Shown: positions 1-6,331 of the stretch, piece by piece | Layout of the letters: every line of letters starts with the position of its first letter | Position numbering within the stretch: the stretch's first letter is position 1 | NCBI GenBank assembly: GCA_027074805.1 | Contig: JALTCK010000150.1 | Coordinates: 1-16,718, forward strand | Reading direction: 5' to 3' | From: Thermococcus sp. | Lineage (GTDB): Archaea; Methanobacteriota_B; Thermococci; Thermococcales; Thermococcaceae | DNA: 16,718 nucleotides | Translations under genes and position numbers: made by a program | Notes under the pieces: model-generated | What the model was told of the DNA's origin: nothing | What the model saw: only the letters and a program-made list of their open reading frames with translations | Database searches by the model: none

Positions 1-1
1 G

Positions 2-52
2 AGAGAGCTGGCGAAGGGGAGCGGCTACCGCGTGTATGCCGGGATCGCCTAG
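2..52 (+). CDS. possible 3' end of an upstream gene (partial)
   Basis: One frame entering from the left edge reads about 16 residues (RELAKGSGYRVYAGIA) and stops at a TAG at 50-52, inside the 5' part of the tRNA-Ser gene. The peptide is protein-like, but it is too short to assign and a 15-base overlap with a tRNA is awkward. Other frames are also open here. No function can be given. Confidence 0.22.
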   Translation, partial: RELAKGSGYRVYAGIA

Positions 53-124
53 CCTGGGATGGCGCGGGCCTTGAGAGCCCGTGTCCGCTTGGACACCGGG
101 GTTCAAATCCCCGTCCCGGCGCCA
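38..124 (+). tRNA. tRNA-Ser (anticodon TGA)
   Basis: The acceptor stem GCCGGGA (38-44) pairs with TCCCGGC (114-120), followed by discriminator G and an encoded CCA. The anticodon stem CGGGC/GCCCG closes a 7-base loop with TGA at 72-74, which reads serine UCA codons. A long variable arm (about 82-95, TGTCC/GGACA) marks a class II tRNA, as expected for serine. The T arm is CGGGG-TTCAAAT-CCCCG. No intron is seen. Its promoter must lie beyond the left edge, and it may be cotranscribed with rps13. Confidence 0.95.
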
Positions 125-126
125 AA

Positions 127-153
127 ATCCCTTTAATCTCGTACCAAAGGGAT
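127..153 (+). promoter_or_regulatory. hairpin in the leader of rps13
   Basis: ATCCCTTT (127-134) is a perfect 8-bp inverted repeat of AAAGGGAT (146-153), with an 11-base loop. It starts 2 bases after the CCA of tRNA-Ser and ends 2 bases before the ribosome-binding GGAGGTG (156-162) of rps13. It could be a processing signal separating the tRNA from the mRNA, or a leader control element for the ribosomal operon. The role is inferred; only the repeat is seen. Confidence 0.5.
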
Positions 154-170
154 GTGGAGGTGTGTTGATA

Positions 171-620
171 ATGAGTGACAATTTCAGGCACATCGTCCGC
201 GTAGCGGGCGTTGATTTGAATGGAAACAAGCAACTAAGATGGGCTCTCACAGGAATAAAAGGAATAGGCATAAACTTCGCCACGATGGTGCTCAGAGTGG
301 GTGGCATAGACCCCTACATGAAGACCGGCTACCTGACCGACGAGCAGGTTAAAAAGATCGAGAAAATACTCGAAGACCCGGTTGCCCACGGAATTCCGGC
401 CTGGGCCGTCAACAGGCCTAAAGACTACGAGACCGGCAAGGACAGGCACCTTATCACGGCTAAGCTTGCCATGGCTTGGCGTGAGGACGTCAACAGGTTG
501 CGCAGGATCCGCGCTTACCGCGGCATCAGGCTTGAGCGTGGCTTACCTGTGCGCGGCCAGAGGACGAGATCGAACTTCAGGCACGGAACGACTCTTGGAG
601 TAAGCAGGAGAAAGAAGTGA
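171..620 (+). CDS. rps13: 30S ribosomal protein S13
   Basis: Small-subunit head protein S13 (uS13 family) of 149 residues, which helps form the intersubunit bridge and contacts P-site tRNA. The ATG at 171 is chosen because GGAGGTG lies at 156-162 and the protein then starts MSDNFRHIVRVAG, as in archaeal S13. A longer open frame back to 81 only translates the tRNA and leader. The helix-hairpin-helix-like stretch around GIKGIGINFATMV is at residues 28-40, and the basic C-terminal signature RGIRLERGLPVRGQRTRSN is at 117-135. It is the first protein gene of the S13-S4-S11-RpoD cluster. The stop overlaps the ribosome site of rps4. Confidence 0.97.
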   Translation: MSDNFRHIVRVAGVDLNGNKQLRWALTGIKGIGINFATMVLRVGGIDPYMKTGYLTDEQVKKIEKILEDPVAHGIPAWAVNRPKDYETGKDRHLITAKLAMAWREDVNRLRRIRAYRGIRLERGLPVRGQRTRSNFRHGTTLGVSRRKK

Positions 621-631
621 GGTGGTGAAGG

Positions 632-1174
632 ATGGGGGACCCCAAGAGACAGAGGAAGAGGTATGAGACTCCCTCTCACCCGTGGATTAAAGAGAGACTC
701 GACCGCGAGAGAGTCCTCATGAAGAAATACGCCCTCAAGAACAAGAAGGAGCTCTGGCGCCACGAGACCCAGCTCAAGAACTTCAGGCGTAGGGCCAGGC
801 GCCTTCTTGCCGCTCGTGGCAGGCAGGCCGAGATCGAGAGGGCCCAGCTCCTTCAGAGGCTCAACAGGCTCGGCCTCCTTCCGGCCGATGCGGTGCTCGA
901 TGACGTTCTCTCCCTCACCGTTGAGGACGTCCTAGACAGAAGGCTGCAAACTATTGTCTTCAAGAAGGGCCTCGCAAGGACCATAAGACAGGCCAGGCAG
1001 CTCATAGTCCACGGTCACATAGAGGTAAACGGTCAGATAATCCGCTCCCCAGGGTATCTGGTTCTCAAAGAGGAGGAGGATGCAATCATTTACTCCAAGA
1101 CATCTCCCTTCGCTAAGGAGAGCCATCCCGAGAGGATGGTTATTGAACAGGCTAAGCAGGGTGGTGAGGCATGA
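632..1174 (+). CDS. rps4: 30S ribosomal protein S4
   Basis: Primary 16S rRNA-binding protein S4 (uS4), 180 residues, the archaeal/eukaryotic (S9e-like) size. The N-terminal half is very basic and helical. The S4 RNA-binding domain covers about residues 101-165, with the core RQARQLIVHGHIEVNGQII near 119-137. The ribosome site GAGGTGG (619-625) overlaps the S13 stop, and ATG 632 follows. Its TGA overlaps the rps11 start in an ATGA arrangement (1171-1174), which suggests translational coupling. Confidence 0.97.
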   Translation: MGDPKRQRKRYETPSHPWIKERLDRERVLMKKYALKNKKELWRHETQLKNFRRRARRLLAARGRQAEIERAQLLQRLNRLGLLPADAVLDDVLSLTVEDVLDRRLQTIVFKKGLARTIRQARQLIVHGHIEVNGQIIRSPGYLVLKEEEDAIIYSKTSPFAKESHPERMVIEQAKQGGEA

Positions 1175-1593
1175 GCGAGGAACAGGCTCAGCAGGTTAAC
1201 CTTAAGAAGAAGGACAAGTGGGGAGTCGCTCACATATACTCTTCCTACAACAACACCATCATCCACATCACAGACCTCACTGGAGCTGAGACTGTCTCAA
1301 GATGGAGTGGTGGTATGGTCGTTAAGGCTGACAGGGACGAGCCCTCCCCGTACGCTGCAATGATAGCTGCAAGAAGGGCCGCTGAGGAGGCCATGGAGAA
1401 GGGCTTCGTCGGCGTTCACATCAAGGTCCGCGCCCCGGGAGGAAGCAAAAGCAAGAGCCCGGGACCGGGTGCCCAGGCCGCCATCAGGGCCCTCGCGAGG
1501 GCAGGACTGAGGATTGGACGGGTTGAGGACGTCACCCCAATTCCCCACGACGGCACCAGGCCGAAGGGTGGAAGAAGGGGCAGGCGTGTCTGA
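1171..1593 (+). CDS. rps11: 30S ribosomal protein S11
   Basis: Platform protein S11 (uS11), 140 residues, lining the mRNA exit and E-site region. Recognisable are GVAHIYSSYNNTIIHITDLTG (residues 18-38), the rRNA-contacting VRAPGGSKSKSPGPG (86-100) and the C-terminal PIPHDGTRPKGGRRGRRV. The start codon lies inside the rps4 stop (4-base overlap). A T6 tract (1608-1613) in the short gap before rpoD could cause some termination, since archaeal RNA polymerase pauses and terminates at U tracts, and this might lower rpoD output relative to the ribosomal genes. That last point is inference. Confidence 0.97.
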   Translation: MSEEQAQQVNLKKKDKWGVAHIYSSYNNTIIHITDLTGAETVSRWSGGMVVKADRDEPSPYAAMIAARRAAEEAMEKGFVGVHIKVRAPGGSKSKSPGPGAQAAIRALARAGLRIGRVEDVTPIPHDGTRPKGGRRGRRV

Positions 1594-1623
1594 CCCCCTA
1601 CAACCTCTTTTTTGGTGGTGCAA

Positions 1624-2409
1624 ATGGAACCGAAGTTTCAGATTCTTGAAAAAAGATCCGATTCGATTAAGTTCATCGTTGAGGGCATTGACATCCCCTT
1701 CGCCAACGCTCTTAGGAGGACGATTCTCGCCGAGGTTCCTACCTTCGCCGTTGACGAGGTCGAGTTCTTCGAGAACGATTCGGCGCTCTTCGACGAAATA
1801 ATCGCCCACAGACTGGCGATGATTCCGCTCACCACCCCGGTCGAGAGGTTTTCACTTGATTCCCTTGAGCTTGACGACTACACCGTTACCCTCTCCCTTG
1901 AGGCTGAGGGACCTGGAATGGTCTACTCCGGCGACCTCAAGAGCAGTGACGGGGGAGTTAAACCTGCCAACGAGAACATCCCGATAGTCAAGCTCGCCGA
2001 GGGTCAGAGACTTACCCTCAATGCCTTCGCCAAGCTCGGCAGAGGCAAGGACCACGCTAAGTGGCAGCCGGGCTTCGTTTACTACAAGTACCTCACGAAG
2101 ATTCACACCAGCAAGGAAGTTCCCGACTGGAAGGAGATCAAAAAGCTCGCCGAGAAGCGCGGTTTACCTGTTGAAGAAAAGGATGACGAGGTAATCATCA
2201 CCACTACCAAGGCCTTCTACCTTCCCAGGAAGTTCGAGACATATGAGGGCGATAAGATACGTGAGGAAGTTGTGCCCAACAGCTTCGTCTTTACCGTCGA
2301 AAGCAACGGAGAGCTCCCCGTTGGGAAAATGGTGGCCATAGCGCTTAAGATACTCATGAGAAAGAGCGATAGATTTATAAACGAACTCCATAAATTAGCG
2401 TCCGACTGA
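1624..2409 (+). CDS. rpoD: DNA-directed RNA polymerase subunit D
   Basis: RNA polymerase assembly subunit D, homologue of bacterial alpha N-terminal domain and eukaryotic Rpb3. It pairs with subunit L and scaffolds N and P. The product is 261 residues from ATG 1624; GGTG at 1614-1617 is the ribosome site, and a TTG at 1612 in frame would overlap it. The alpha signature IPFANALRRTILAEVPTFAVDEVEF begins near residue 24, and DEIIAHRLAMIPL is near 59-71. There is no cysteine anywhere in the protein, so the iron-sulfur cluster found in subunit D of some archaea (for example Sulfolobus) cannot be present. The 3' end of the gene also contains the TATA box of the next tRNA. Confidence 0.97.
   Translation: MEPKFQILEKRSDSIKFIVEGIDIPFANALRRTILAEVPTFAVDEVEFFENDSALFDEIIAHRLAMIPLTTPVERFSLDSLELDDYTVTLSLEAEGPGMVYSGDLKSSDGGVKPANENIPIVKLAEGQRLTLNAFAKLGRGKDHAKWQPGFVYYKYLTKIHTSKEVPDWKEIKKLAEKRGLPVEEKDDEVIITTTKAFYLPRKFETYEGDKIREEVVPNSFVFTVESNGELPVGKMVAIALKILMRKSDRFINELHKLASD
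2374..2382 (+). promoter_or_regulatory. TATA box for tRNA-Leu(CAG) inside rpoD
   Basis: TTTATAAAC lies in the last codons of rpoD and is centred about 33 bases upstream of the tRNA 5' end, a good archaeal promoter distance. It would let tRNA-Leu, and by read-through rpl18e-rpl13-rps9, be transcribed independently of the upstream operon. Confidence 0.55.
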
Positions 2410-2410
2410 C

Positions 2411-2498
2411 GCGGGGGTAGCCGAGCCTGGTCAAAGGCGCGGGATTCAGGGTCCCGTCCCGTAGGGGTTCCGGGGTTCAAATCCCCGCCCCCGCACCA
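2411..2498 (+). tRNA. tRNA-Leu (anticodon CAG)
   Basis: The acceptor GCGGGGG (2411-2417) pairs with CCCCCGC (2488-2494), then A and an encoded CCA. The anticodon stem CGGGA/TCCCG surrounds the loop TTCAGGG, giving CAG, which reads CUG. A long variable arm follows, as required for leucine. The gene begins one base after the rpoD stop codon, and no separate promoter is seen between it and rpl18e. Confidence 0.95.
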
Positions 2499-2555
2499 TA
2501 ATGATCACCCCGTCCACTGTCGGTTTCCCTGCGAGAGCGATAAGGAGGTATGTTC

Positions 2556-2921
2556 ATGGTTAAGAGAACTGGTCCAACGGACATAAATCTGAGGAGGCTC
2601 ATCCGCTACCTCAGAAAGAAGTCCAATGAGGAAGGAGTTAAGATATGGAAGGACGTAGCCTGGCGCCTTGAGAGACCCAGGAGGCAGAGGGCTGAAGTGA
2701 ACGTCAGCAGGATAAACCGTTATACCAAGGAGGGCGACGTTATTATCGTCCCGGGAAGCGTACTCGGTGCAGGTAAACTAGAGCACAAGGTCACCGTTGC
2801 AGCTTGGAAGTTCAGCGAAATCGCGAGGAAGAAGATAGTCGAGGCCGGTGGGGAGGTCCTCACGATTGAGGAGCTCGTCGAGAGAAACCCGAGGGGTAGT
2901 GGAGTAATCATAATGGAGTGA
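2556..2921 (+). CDS. rpl18e: 50S ribosomal protein L18e
   Basis: Archaeal/eukaryotic large-subunit protein L18e (eL18), 121 residues, related in fold to bacterial L15. The start at 2556 (MVKRTGPTDINLRRL) is preferred over the ATG at 2550, because the ribosome site GGAGGT occupies 2544-2549 directly against that first ATG and sits 6 bases before the second. Family stretches include KIWKDVAWRLERPRRQRAEVN (residues 29-49) and VPGSVLGAGKL (65-75). No TATA-like element lies in the 57 bases after tRNA-Leu, so it is probably cotranscribed with the tRNA. Confidence 0.95.
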   Translation: MVKRTGPTDINLRRLIRYLRKKSNEEGVKIWKDVAWRLERPRRQRAEVNVSRINRYTKEGDVIIVPGSVLGAGKLEHKVTVAAWKFSEIARKKIVEAGGEVLTIEELVERNPRGSGVIIME

Positions 2922-2927
2922 TGAGCC

Positions 2928-3356
2928 ATGAGGATAATTAACGCTGAGGGACTCATACTCGGAAGGCTCGCCTCGAAGGTCGCCAAGATGCTCCTCGAGG
3001 GCGAGGAGGTCGTCATAGTCAACGCCGAGAAAGCCATAATCACAGGCAACAGAGAGGATATATTCGCAAAGTACAAACAGAGGACCGAGCTAAGAACCAG
3101 GACGAACCCGAGAAAGGGCCCGTTCTACCCGAAGAGAAGCGACGAGATAGTCAGGAGAACAGTAAGGGGAATGCTCCCCTGGAAGACCGACCGGGGAAGG
3201 AGGGCTTTCAAGAGGCTCAGGGTTTACGTTGGCGTTCCCAGGGAGTTTGAGGGCAAAGAGCTTGAGACGATAAGCGAGGCGCACATGTCGAGGCTTGCAA
3301 CTCCAAAGTACGTTACAGTTGGTGAGGTTGCCAAGTTCCTTGGAGGAAAATTCTGA
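2928..3356 (+). CDS. rpl13: 50S ribosomal protein L13
   Basis: Large-subunit protein L13 (uL13), 142 residues, an early 23S rRNA assembly protein. The N-terminus MRIINAEGLILGRLASKVAK and the block VRGMLPWKTDRGRRAFKRLRVY (about residues 79-100) are typical of archaeal L13. The ribosome site GGAGTGAT (2915-2922) spans the rpl18e stop. The next gene, rps9, follows after 11 bases, in the L13-S9 order conserved across bacteria and archaea. Confidence 0.97.
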   Translation: MRIINAEGLILGRLASKVAKMLLEGEEVVIVNAEKAIITGNREDIFAKYKQRTELRTRTNPRKGPFYPKRSDEIVRRTVRGMLPWKTDRGRRAFKRLRVYVGVPREFEGKELETISEAHMSRLATPKYVTVGEVAKFLGGKF

Positions 3357-3367
3357 GGTGAGAGAAA

Positions 3368-3775
3368 ATGAAAGTCATCCAGACTGCTGGTAAGAGAAAG
3401 ACGGCCATTGCGAGGGCCACCATCAGGGAAGGAAAAGGCCGCGTGAGGATTAACCATAAGCCAGTTGAGATAATCGAGCCAGAGATAGCGCGTTTCACCA
3501 TCATGGAACCGCTCGTCCTAGCCGGCGAGGGAATCGTGAGCAAGGTCGACATCGACGTCAAGGTCGAGGGTGGAGGTTTCATGGGGCAGGCCGAGGCCGC
3601 GCGCGTCGCAATAGCTCGCGCGTTGGTTGAGTGGACCAGCGACATGAATCTTAAGGAAAAGTTTATGAAGTACGACAGAACTATGCTGGTCGGTGACAGC
3701 AGGAGGACGGAGCCCCACAAGCCCAACCGCTCCACTAAGGGCCCGAGAGCCAAGAGGCAGAAGTCATACCGCTGA
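3368..3775 (+). CDS. rps9: 30S ribosomal protein S9
   Basis: Small-subunit head protein S9 (uS9), 135 residues. GKRKTAIARATIREGKGRVRIN near the N-terminus and the basic tail ending RAKRQKSYR are diagnostic. In the family the C-terminal tail reaches the P-site tRNA anticodon loop, and the terminal Arg is present here. The ribosome site TGAGGTGAG overlaps the rpl13 stop. It is followed by rpoN, a common archaeal order. Confidence 0.97.
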   Translation: MKVIQTAGKRKTAIARATIREGKGRVRINHKPVEIIEPEIARFTIMEPLVLAGEGIVSKVDIDVKVEGGGFMGQAEAARVAIARALVEWTSDMNLKEKFMKYDRTMLVGDSRRTEPHKPNRSTKGPRAKRQKSYR

Positions 3776-3802
3776 TCTCTTTAAACATTTGAGGTGATAG
3801 GG

Positions 3803-4000
3803 GTGATAGTCCCCGTAAGGTGTTTCACGTGTGGAAGGGTCATAGGAGACAAGTACTATGAGTTTAAAGCCCGAGTCGAGAAGGGCGAAGACCCAGAAAA
3901 GGTCCTTGATGATCTCGGGGTTGAGAGGTACTGCTGCAGGAGAACGCTCCTCAGCCACGTCGAGTTGATAGATCAGGTCATGGTTTACAAGGTCTACTGA
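3803..4000 (+). CDS. rpoN: DNA-directed RNA polymerase subunit N
   Basis: RNA polymerase subunit N (Rpb10 homologue), 65 residues, a zinc-binding scaffold subunit next to D and L. The start is GTG 3803, giving MIVPVRCFTCGRVIGDKYYE, the usual N-terminus of the family. An in-frame GTG at 3794 would overlap the ribosome site GAGGTGAT (3791-3798). The zinc ligands C7 and C10 (CFTCG) and C44/C45 (YCCRR) are all present. It lies 27 bases after rps9 and just before tRNA-Pro. Confidence 0.95.
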   Translation: MIVPVRCFTCGRVIGDKYYEFKARVEKGEDPEKVLDDLGVERYCCRRTLLSHVELIDQVMVYKVY

Positions 4001-4016
4001 AAAACCACATTTCTGG

Positions 4017-4094
4017 GGGGCCGTGGGGTAGCTTGGTCTATCCTCCCGGCTTGGGGTGCCGGAGACCCGGGTTCAAATCCCGGCGGCCCCACCA
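4017..4094 (+). tRNA. tRNA-Pro (anticodon GGG)
   Basis: The acceptor GGGGCCG (4017-4023) pairs with CGGCCCC (4084-4090), then A and an encoded CCA. The anticodon stem CCGGC/GCCGG encloses TTGGGGT, with anticodon GGG. The T arm is CCGGG-TTCAAAT-CCCGG. A weak TATA-like TTTACAA is near 3984-3990 at the end of rpoN, about 30 bases upstream. Confidence 0.95.
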
Positions 4095-4137
4095 AATTTG
4101 AATGGAAAGGATGGATGGACCAGCAGGGGTGAGGAAA

Positions 4138-4311
4138 ATGTTTACGTACACCCGCTTTGAGAAGGCCCGCATAATAGGTGCGAGGGCCCTTCAGATAGCG
4201 ATGGGTGCGCCCATCCTCATAGACGTTCCGGAAGGCATCACGCCTCTCGAGGCGGCTCTCCTCGAGTTCGAGAAAGGAATAATCCCGCTCACAGTAATAA
4301 GGCCGAGCTGA
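4138..4311 (+). CDS. rpoK: DNA-directed RNA polymerase subunit K
   Basis: RNA polymerase subunit K (Rpb6/omega homologue), 57 residues, which latches the assembled large subunits. It reads MFTYTRFEKARIIGARALQI, then AMGAPILIDVPEG and the C-terminal FEKGIIPLTVIRPS, the conserved omega-family core. ATG 4138 follows GGGGTGAGG (4126-4134). An in-frame ATG at 4102 would add 12 unconserved residues and sits only 7 bases after the tRNA. The TGA overlaps the ATG of the enolase-like gene (TGATG). Confidence 0.96.
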   Translation: MFTYTRFEKARIIGARALQIAMGAPILIDVPEGITPLEAALLEFEKGIIPLTVIRPS

Positions 4312-5342
4312 TGAAAATGAGTGTGATAGAAAACGTAATCGGCAGGGTTGCAGTACTCAGGGGTGGGAGGTACTCCGTTGAGGTAGACGTCATCACCAAC
4401 TCGAGCTTTGGTCGCTTTGCTGCGCCTATAGACGAAGATCCGGGCCTCTACATAGCGGAGGCCCACAGGGCCGTCAGCGAGGTAGATGAGATAATTGGCC
4501 CAGAGCTCATAGGTTTCGACGCAAGTGAACAAGAGCTCATAGACAGCTACCTCTGGGAGATAGATGGAACGGAGGACTTCAGCCACATAGGGGCAAACAC
4601 AGCTTTGGCCGTCTCGGTGGCAGCCGCTAAGGCAGCGGCTAACGTGAAGAGAATGCCCCTTTACAGTTACATCGGCGGAACCTTTACGACCGAGCTGCCA
4701 GTGCCCATACTTGAAATAGGCTCAGGAGAGAGGTTTGAGTATTATGTAATGGTCCGCGACCTCATGGAGATAACGGACGTCGTAGATGCAGCCAACAGTG
4801 TACTGGATCACGTTGAGGGAAGTGGAGTTGCATCGATTTCAAGGGCAACCGAGAAGGCTGCCGAAGAGCTCGGTCTCGAGATAGCCCTTGGTCTCGTTCA
4901 GAAGGTTCCGATAGAGACTGCGGAGTTGCTCTCTACGGTTGAAGACAACAATGTTGCGTATATAAAACCCCTTGGCGGCGAGGAGCTCTTCCTCGAGCTA
5001 ATATCCGGAACCCATGAGGTTTTCGTAGATGGTGAGTACCTGTTCAGAGAGAAAAACATACTTGACCGGCGTTATTATAACGCGCTCTCTATAAAACCGA
5101 TAAACCTCGGCACACTCACCGACTTATATAACATCGTCAACGACGCCAAGTCGGAGAGGATAGTTCCGATCCTCGCGGAGGCTCGATACGAGTCCTCCGA
5201 TGAGGCCCTTGCCCACCTCGCAGTGGGCCTGAGGTGCCCCGCGGTGGTGCTCCGTAGGGACTCCATCGCGAAGCTTAACGAGCTGATAAGGATTGCCGAA
5301 GATTTGGGTGAAAGGGGCAGGATAATAACCTTTGAAGGATGA
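4311..5342 (+). CDS. enolase-like protein, probable pseudoenzyme
   Basis: A homologue of enolase of 343 residues, against about 420-430 for catalytic enolases. Enolase features remain: SVEVDVITN (residues 22-30) in the N-terminal domain, IGANTALAVSVAAAKAAA (93-110) followed by PLYSYIGG (116-123), NALSIKPINLGTLTD (257-271) with the position of the catalytic Lys kept (K262), and LAVGLRCPAVVLRRDSIAKLNELIRI near the C-terminus. Catalytic motifs are gone: the mobile GASTG-type loop reads RFAAPID, the GGxHA motif is absent, the barrel segments with the Mg ligands (D..E..GDD) are shortened or changed, and SHRSGETED aligns to EARYESSDE. The position between rpoK and rps2 is that of enolase in many archaea. 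The start could also be ATG 4317. A true enolase would have to lie elsewhere. Confidence 0.85.
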   Translation: MKMSVIENVIGRVAVLRGGRYSVEVDVITNSSFGRFAAPIDEDPGLYIAEAHRAVSEVDEIIGPELIGFDASEQELIDSYLWEIDGTEDFSHIGANTALAVSVAAAKAAANVKRMPLYSYIGGTFTTELPVPILEIGSGERFEYYVMVRDLMEITDVVDAANSVLDHVEGSGVASISRATEKAAEELGLEIALGLVQKVPIETAELLSTVEDNNVAYIKPLGGEELFLELISGTHEVFVDGEYLFREKNILDRRYYNALSIKPINLGTLTDLYNIVNDAKSERIVPILAEARYESSDEALAHLAVGLRCPAVVLRRDSIAKLNELIRIAEDLGERGRIITFEG

Positions 5343-5355
5343 GGAGGTGTGAAGG

Positions 5356-5961
5356 ATGGAGGACTATCTTGTTCCACTCGACCAATACCTTGCTGCCGGT
5401 GTCCACATAGGCACCCAGCAGAAGACCCAGGACATGAAGAAGTTTATTTACCGCGTCAGGCAGGACGGGCTCTACGTCCTTGACGTCAGGAAGACCGACG
5501 AGCGCTTGAGAGTCGCCGGCAAGTTTCTTGCCAAGTTCGACCCTGAAAGCGTGCTGGCCGTTAGCGTCAGGCTCTACGGCCAGAGGCCCGTCAAGAAGTT
5601 CGGTGAGGTCACCGGTGCGAGGTCAATCCCCGGCCGTTTCCTGCCTGGAACCATGACCAACCCGCAGGTCAAGAACTTCATTGAGCCAGACGTTCTCATC
5701 GTTACAGACCCGAGGGCGGACCACCAGGCCATGAAGGAGGCCATAGAGATCGGCATACCTATAGTCGCCCTAGTTGATACTGAGAACTTCCTGAGCTACG
5801 TTGATGTCGCCATACCCACCAACAACAAGGGTAGGAAGGCTCTGGCGCTCATCTACTGGATCCTTGCGAGGGAGGTCCTCTTCAATAGGAAGGAGATCGA
5901 AAGCAGGGAGGACTTCAAGGTTCCTCTCGAGGAATTTGAGATGAGGATCATCAGAACCTGA
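5356..5961 (+). CDS. rps2: 30S ribosomal protein S2
   Basis: Small-subunit protein S2 (uS2), 201 residues, the compact archaeal form. The family signature runs from VLIVTDPRADHQAMKEA (about residues 113-129) into IPIVALVDTENFLSYVDVAIPTNNKGR (134-160). The N-terminal LAAGVHIGTQQKT is also typical. The start ATG 5356 follows GAGGAGGTG (5341-5349), which overlaps the stop of the enolase-like gene. It ends the main protein run of the cluster, before tRNA-Leu(TAA). Confidence 0.97.
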   Translation: MEDYLVPLDQYLAAGVHIGTQQKTQDMKKFIYRVRQDGLYVLDVRKTDERLRVAGKFLAKFDPESVLAVSVRLYGQRPVKKFGEVTGARSIPGRFLPGTMTNPQVKNFIEPDVLIVTDPRADHQAMKEAIEIGIPIVALVDTENFLSYVDVAIPTNNKGRKALALIYWILAREVLFNRKEIESREDFKVPLEEFEMRIIRT

Positions 5962-5968
5962 GGGGAAG

Positions 5969-5979
5969 GTTTTTAATCC
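5969..5979 (+). promoter_or_regulatory. TATA box for tRNA-Leu(TAA)
   Basis: GGTTTTTAATC is centred about 26 bases before the tRNA 5' end, in the 39-base gap after rps2. This is the spacing expected for an archaeal TBP/TFB promoter. Confidence 0.6.
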
Positions 5980-6000
5980 CACTTGCTTTACATCCCTCGC

Positions 6001-6088
6001 GCGGGGGTGCCCGAGCCTGGCCAAAGGGGGCGGACTTAAGATCCGCTGCCGCAGGGCTGCGCGGGTTCGAATCCCGTCCCCCGCACCA
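6001..6088 (+). tRNA. tRNA-Leu (anticodon TAA)
   Basis: The acceptor GCGGGGG (6001-6007) pairs with CCCCCGC (6078-6084), followed by A and CCA. The anticodon stem GCGGA/TCCGC with loop CTTAAGA gives TAA, which reads UUA. The variable arm is long (TGCCGCAGGGCTGCG region). No intron is seen. This is the second leucine tRNA in the cluster. Confidence 0.95.
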
Positions 6089-6092
6089 AAGC

Positions 6093-6100
6093 TTTAAAAA
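6093..6100 (+). promoter_or_regulatory. probable TATA box for rpl40e
   Basis: TTTAAAAA lies just after the CCA of tRNA-Leu and 47-54 bases before the rpl40e start, leaving a leader of about 25 bases. That leader holds GATCA-TGAGG-TGATC (6129-6143), a short inverted repeat whose loop contains part of the ribosome site. Confidence 0.45.
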
Positions 6101-6146
6101 TGCGGAGATGAATGAGAAAACGGTTTAAGATCATGAGGTGATCACG

Positions 6147-6305
6147 ATGGCGAGATTCCCCGAAGCTGAGGCAAGGATATTTAGGAAGTACATCTGCATG
6201 CGCTGTGGCGCTACCAATCCTTGGAAGGCTAAGAAATGCAGAAAGTGTGGTTATAAGGGCCTCAGGCCCAAGGCAAGGGAGCCACGCGGTGGAATGGGAC
6301 GCTGA
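6147..6305 (+). CDS. rpl40e: 50S ribosomal protein L40e
   Basis: A 52-residue zinc-finger ribosomal protein L40e (eL40). In eukaryotes it is made as a ubiquitin fusion; archaea encode it alone, as here. The sequence MARFPEAEARIFRKYICMRC shows the first zinc pair, C17 and C20, and the second pair, C31 and C34 (KCRKCGYKGLRPK), follows after 10 residues. The ribosome site GAGGTGAT ends 4 bases before ATG 6147. A T-rich stretch right after the stop (about 6315-6331) probably terminates transcription between this gene and the convergent padR-like gene. Confidence 0.95.
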   Translation: MARFPEAEARIFRKYICMRCGATNPWKAKKCRKCGYKGLRPKAREPRGGMGR

Positions 6306-6311
6306 TCCCAT

Positions 6312-6331
6312 CTAGTTTTTAAATTTTCATT
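6312..6331. terminator. T/A-rich convergent terminator
   Basis: The 26-base gap between convergent rpl40e and the PadR gene has T5 and T4 tracts on the + strand and A tracts that read less clearly on the - strand. Archaeal termination at oligo-T fits rpl40e. The assignment rests on composition only. Confidence 0.4.

Noticed and set aside
1297..1809. 170-codon - strand frame opposite rps11 and rpoD
   Set aside because: It is antisense to two well-supported genes and reads as low-complexity reverse translation with no family signal.
2917..2946. C/D box small RNA suggested by GTGATGA followed by CTGA
   Set aside because: The boxes fall on the rpl18e stop and rpl13 start signals, the spacing is wrong for a guide, and no matching C'/D' pair is present.
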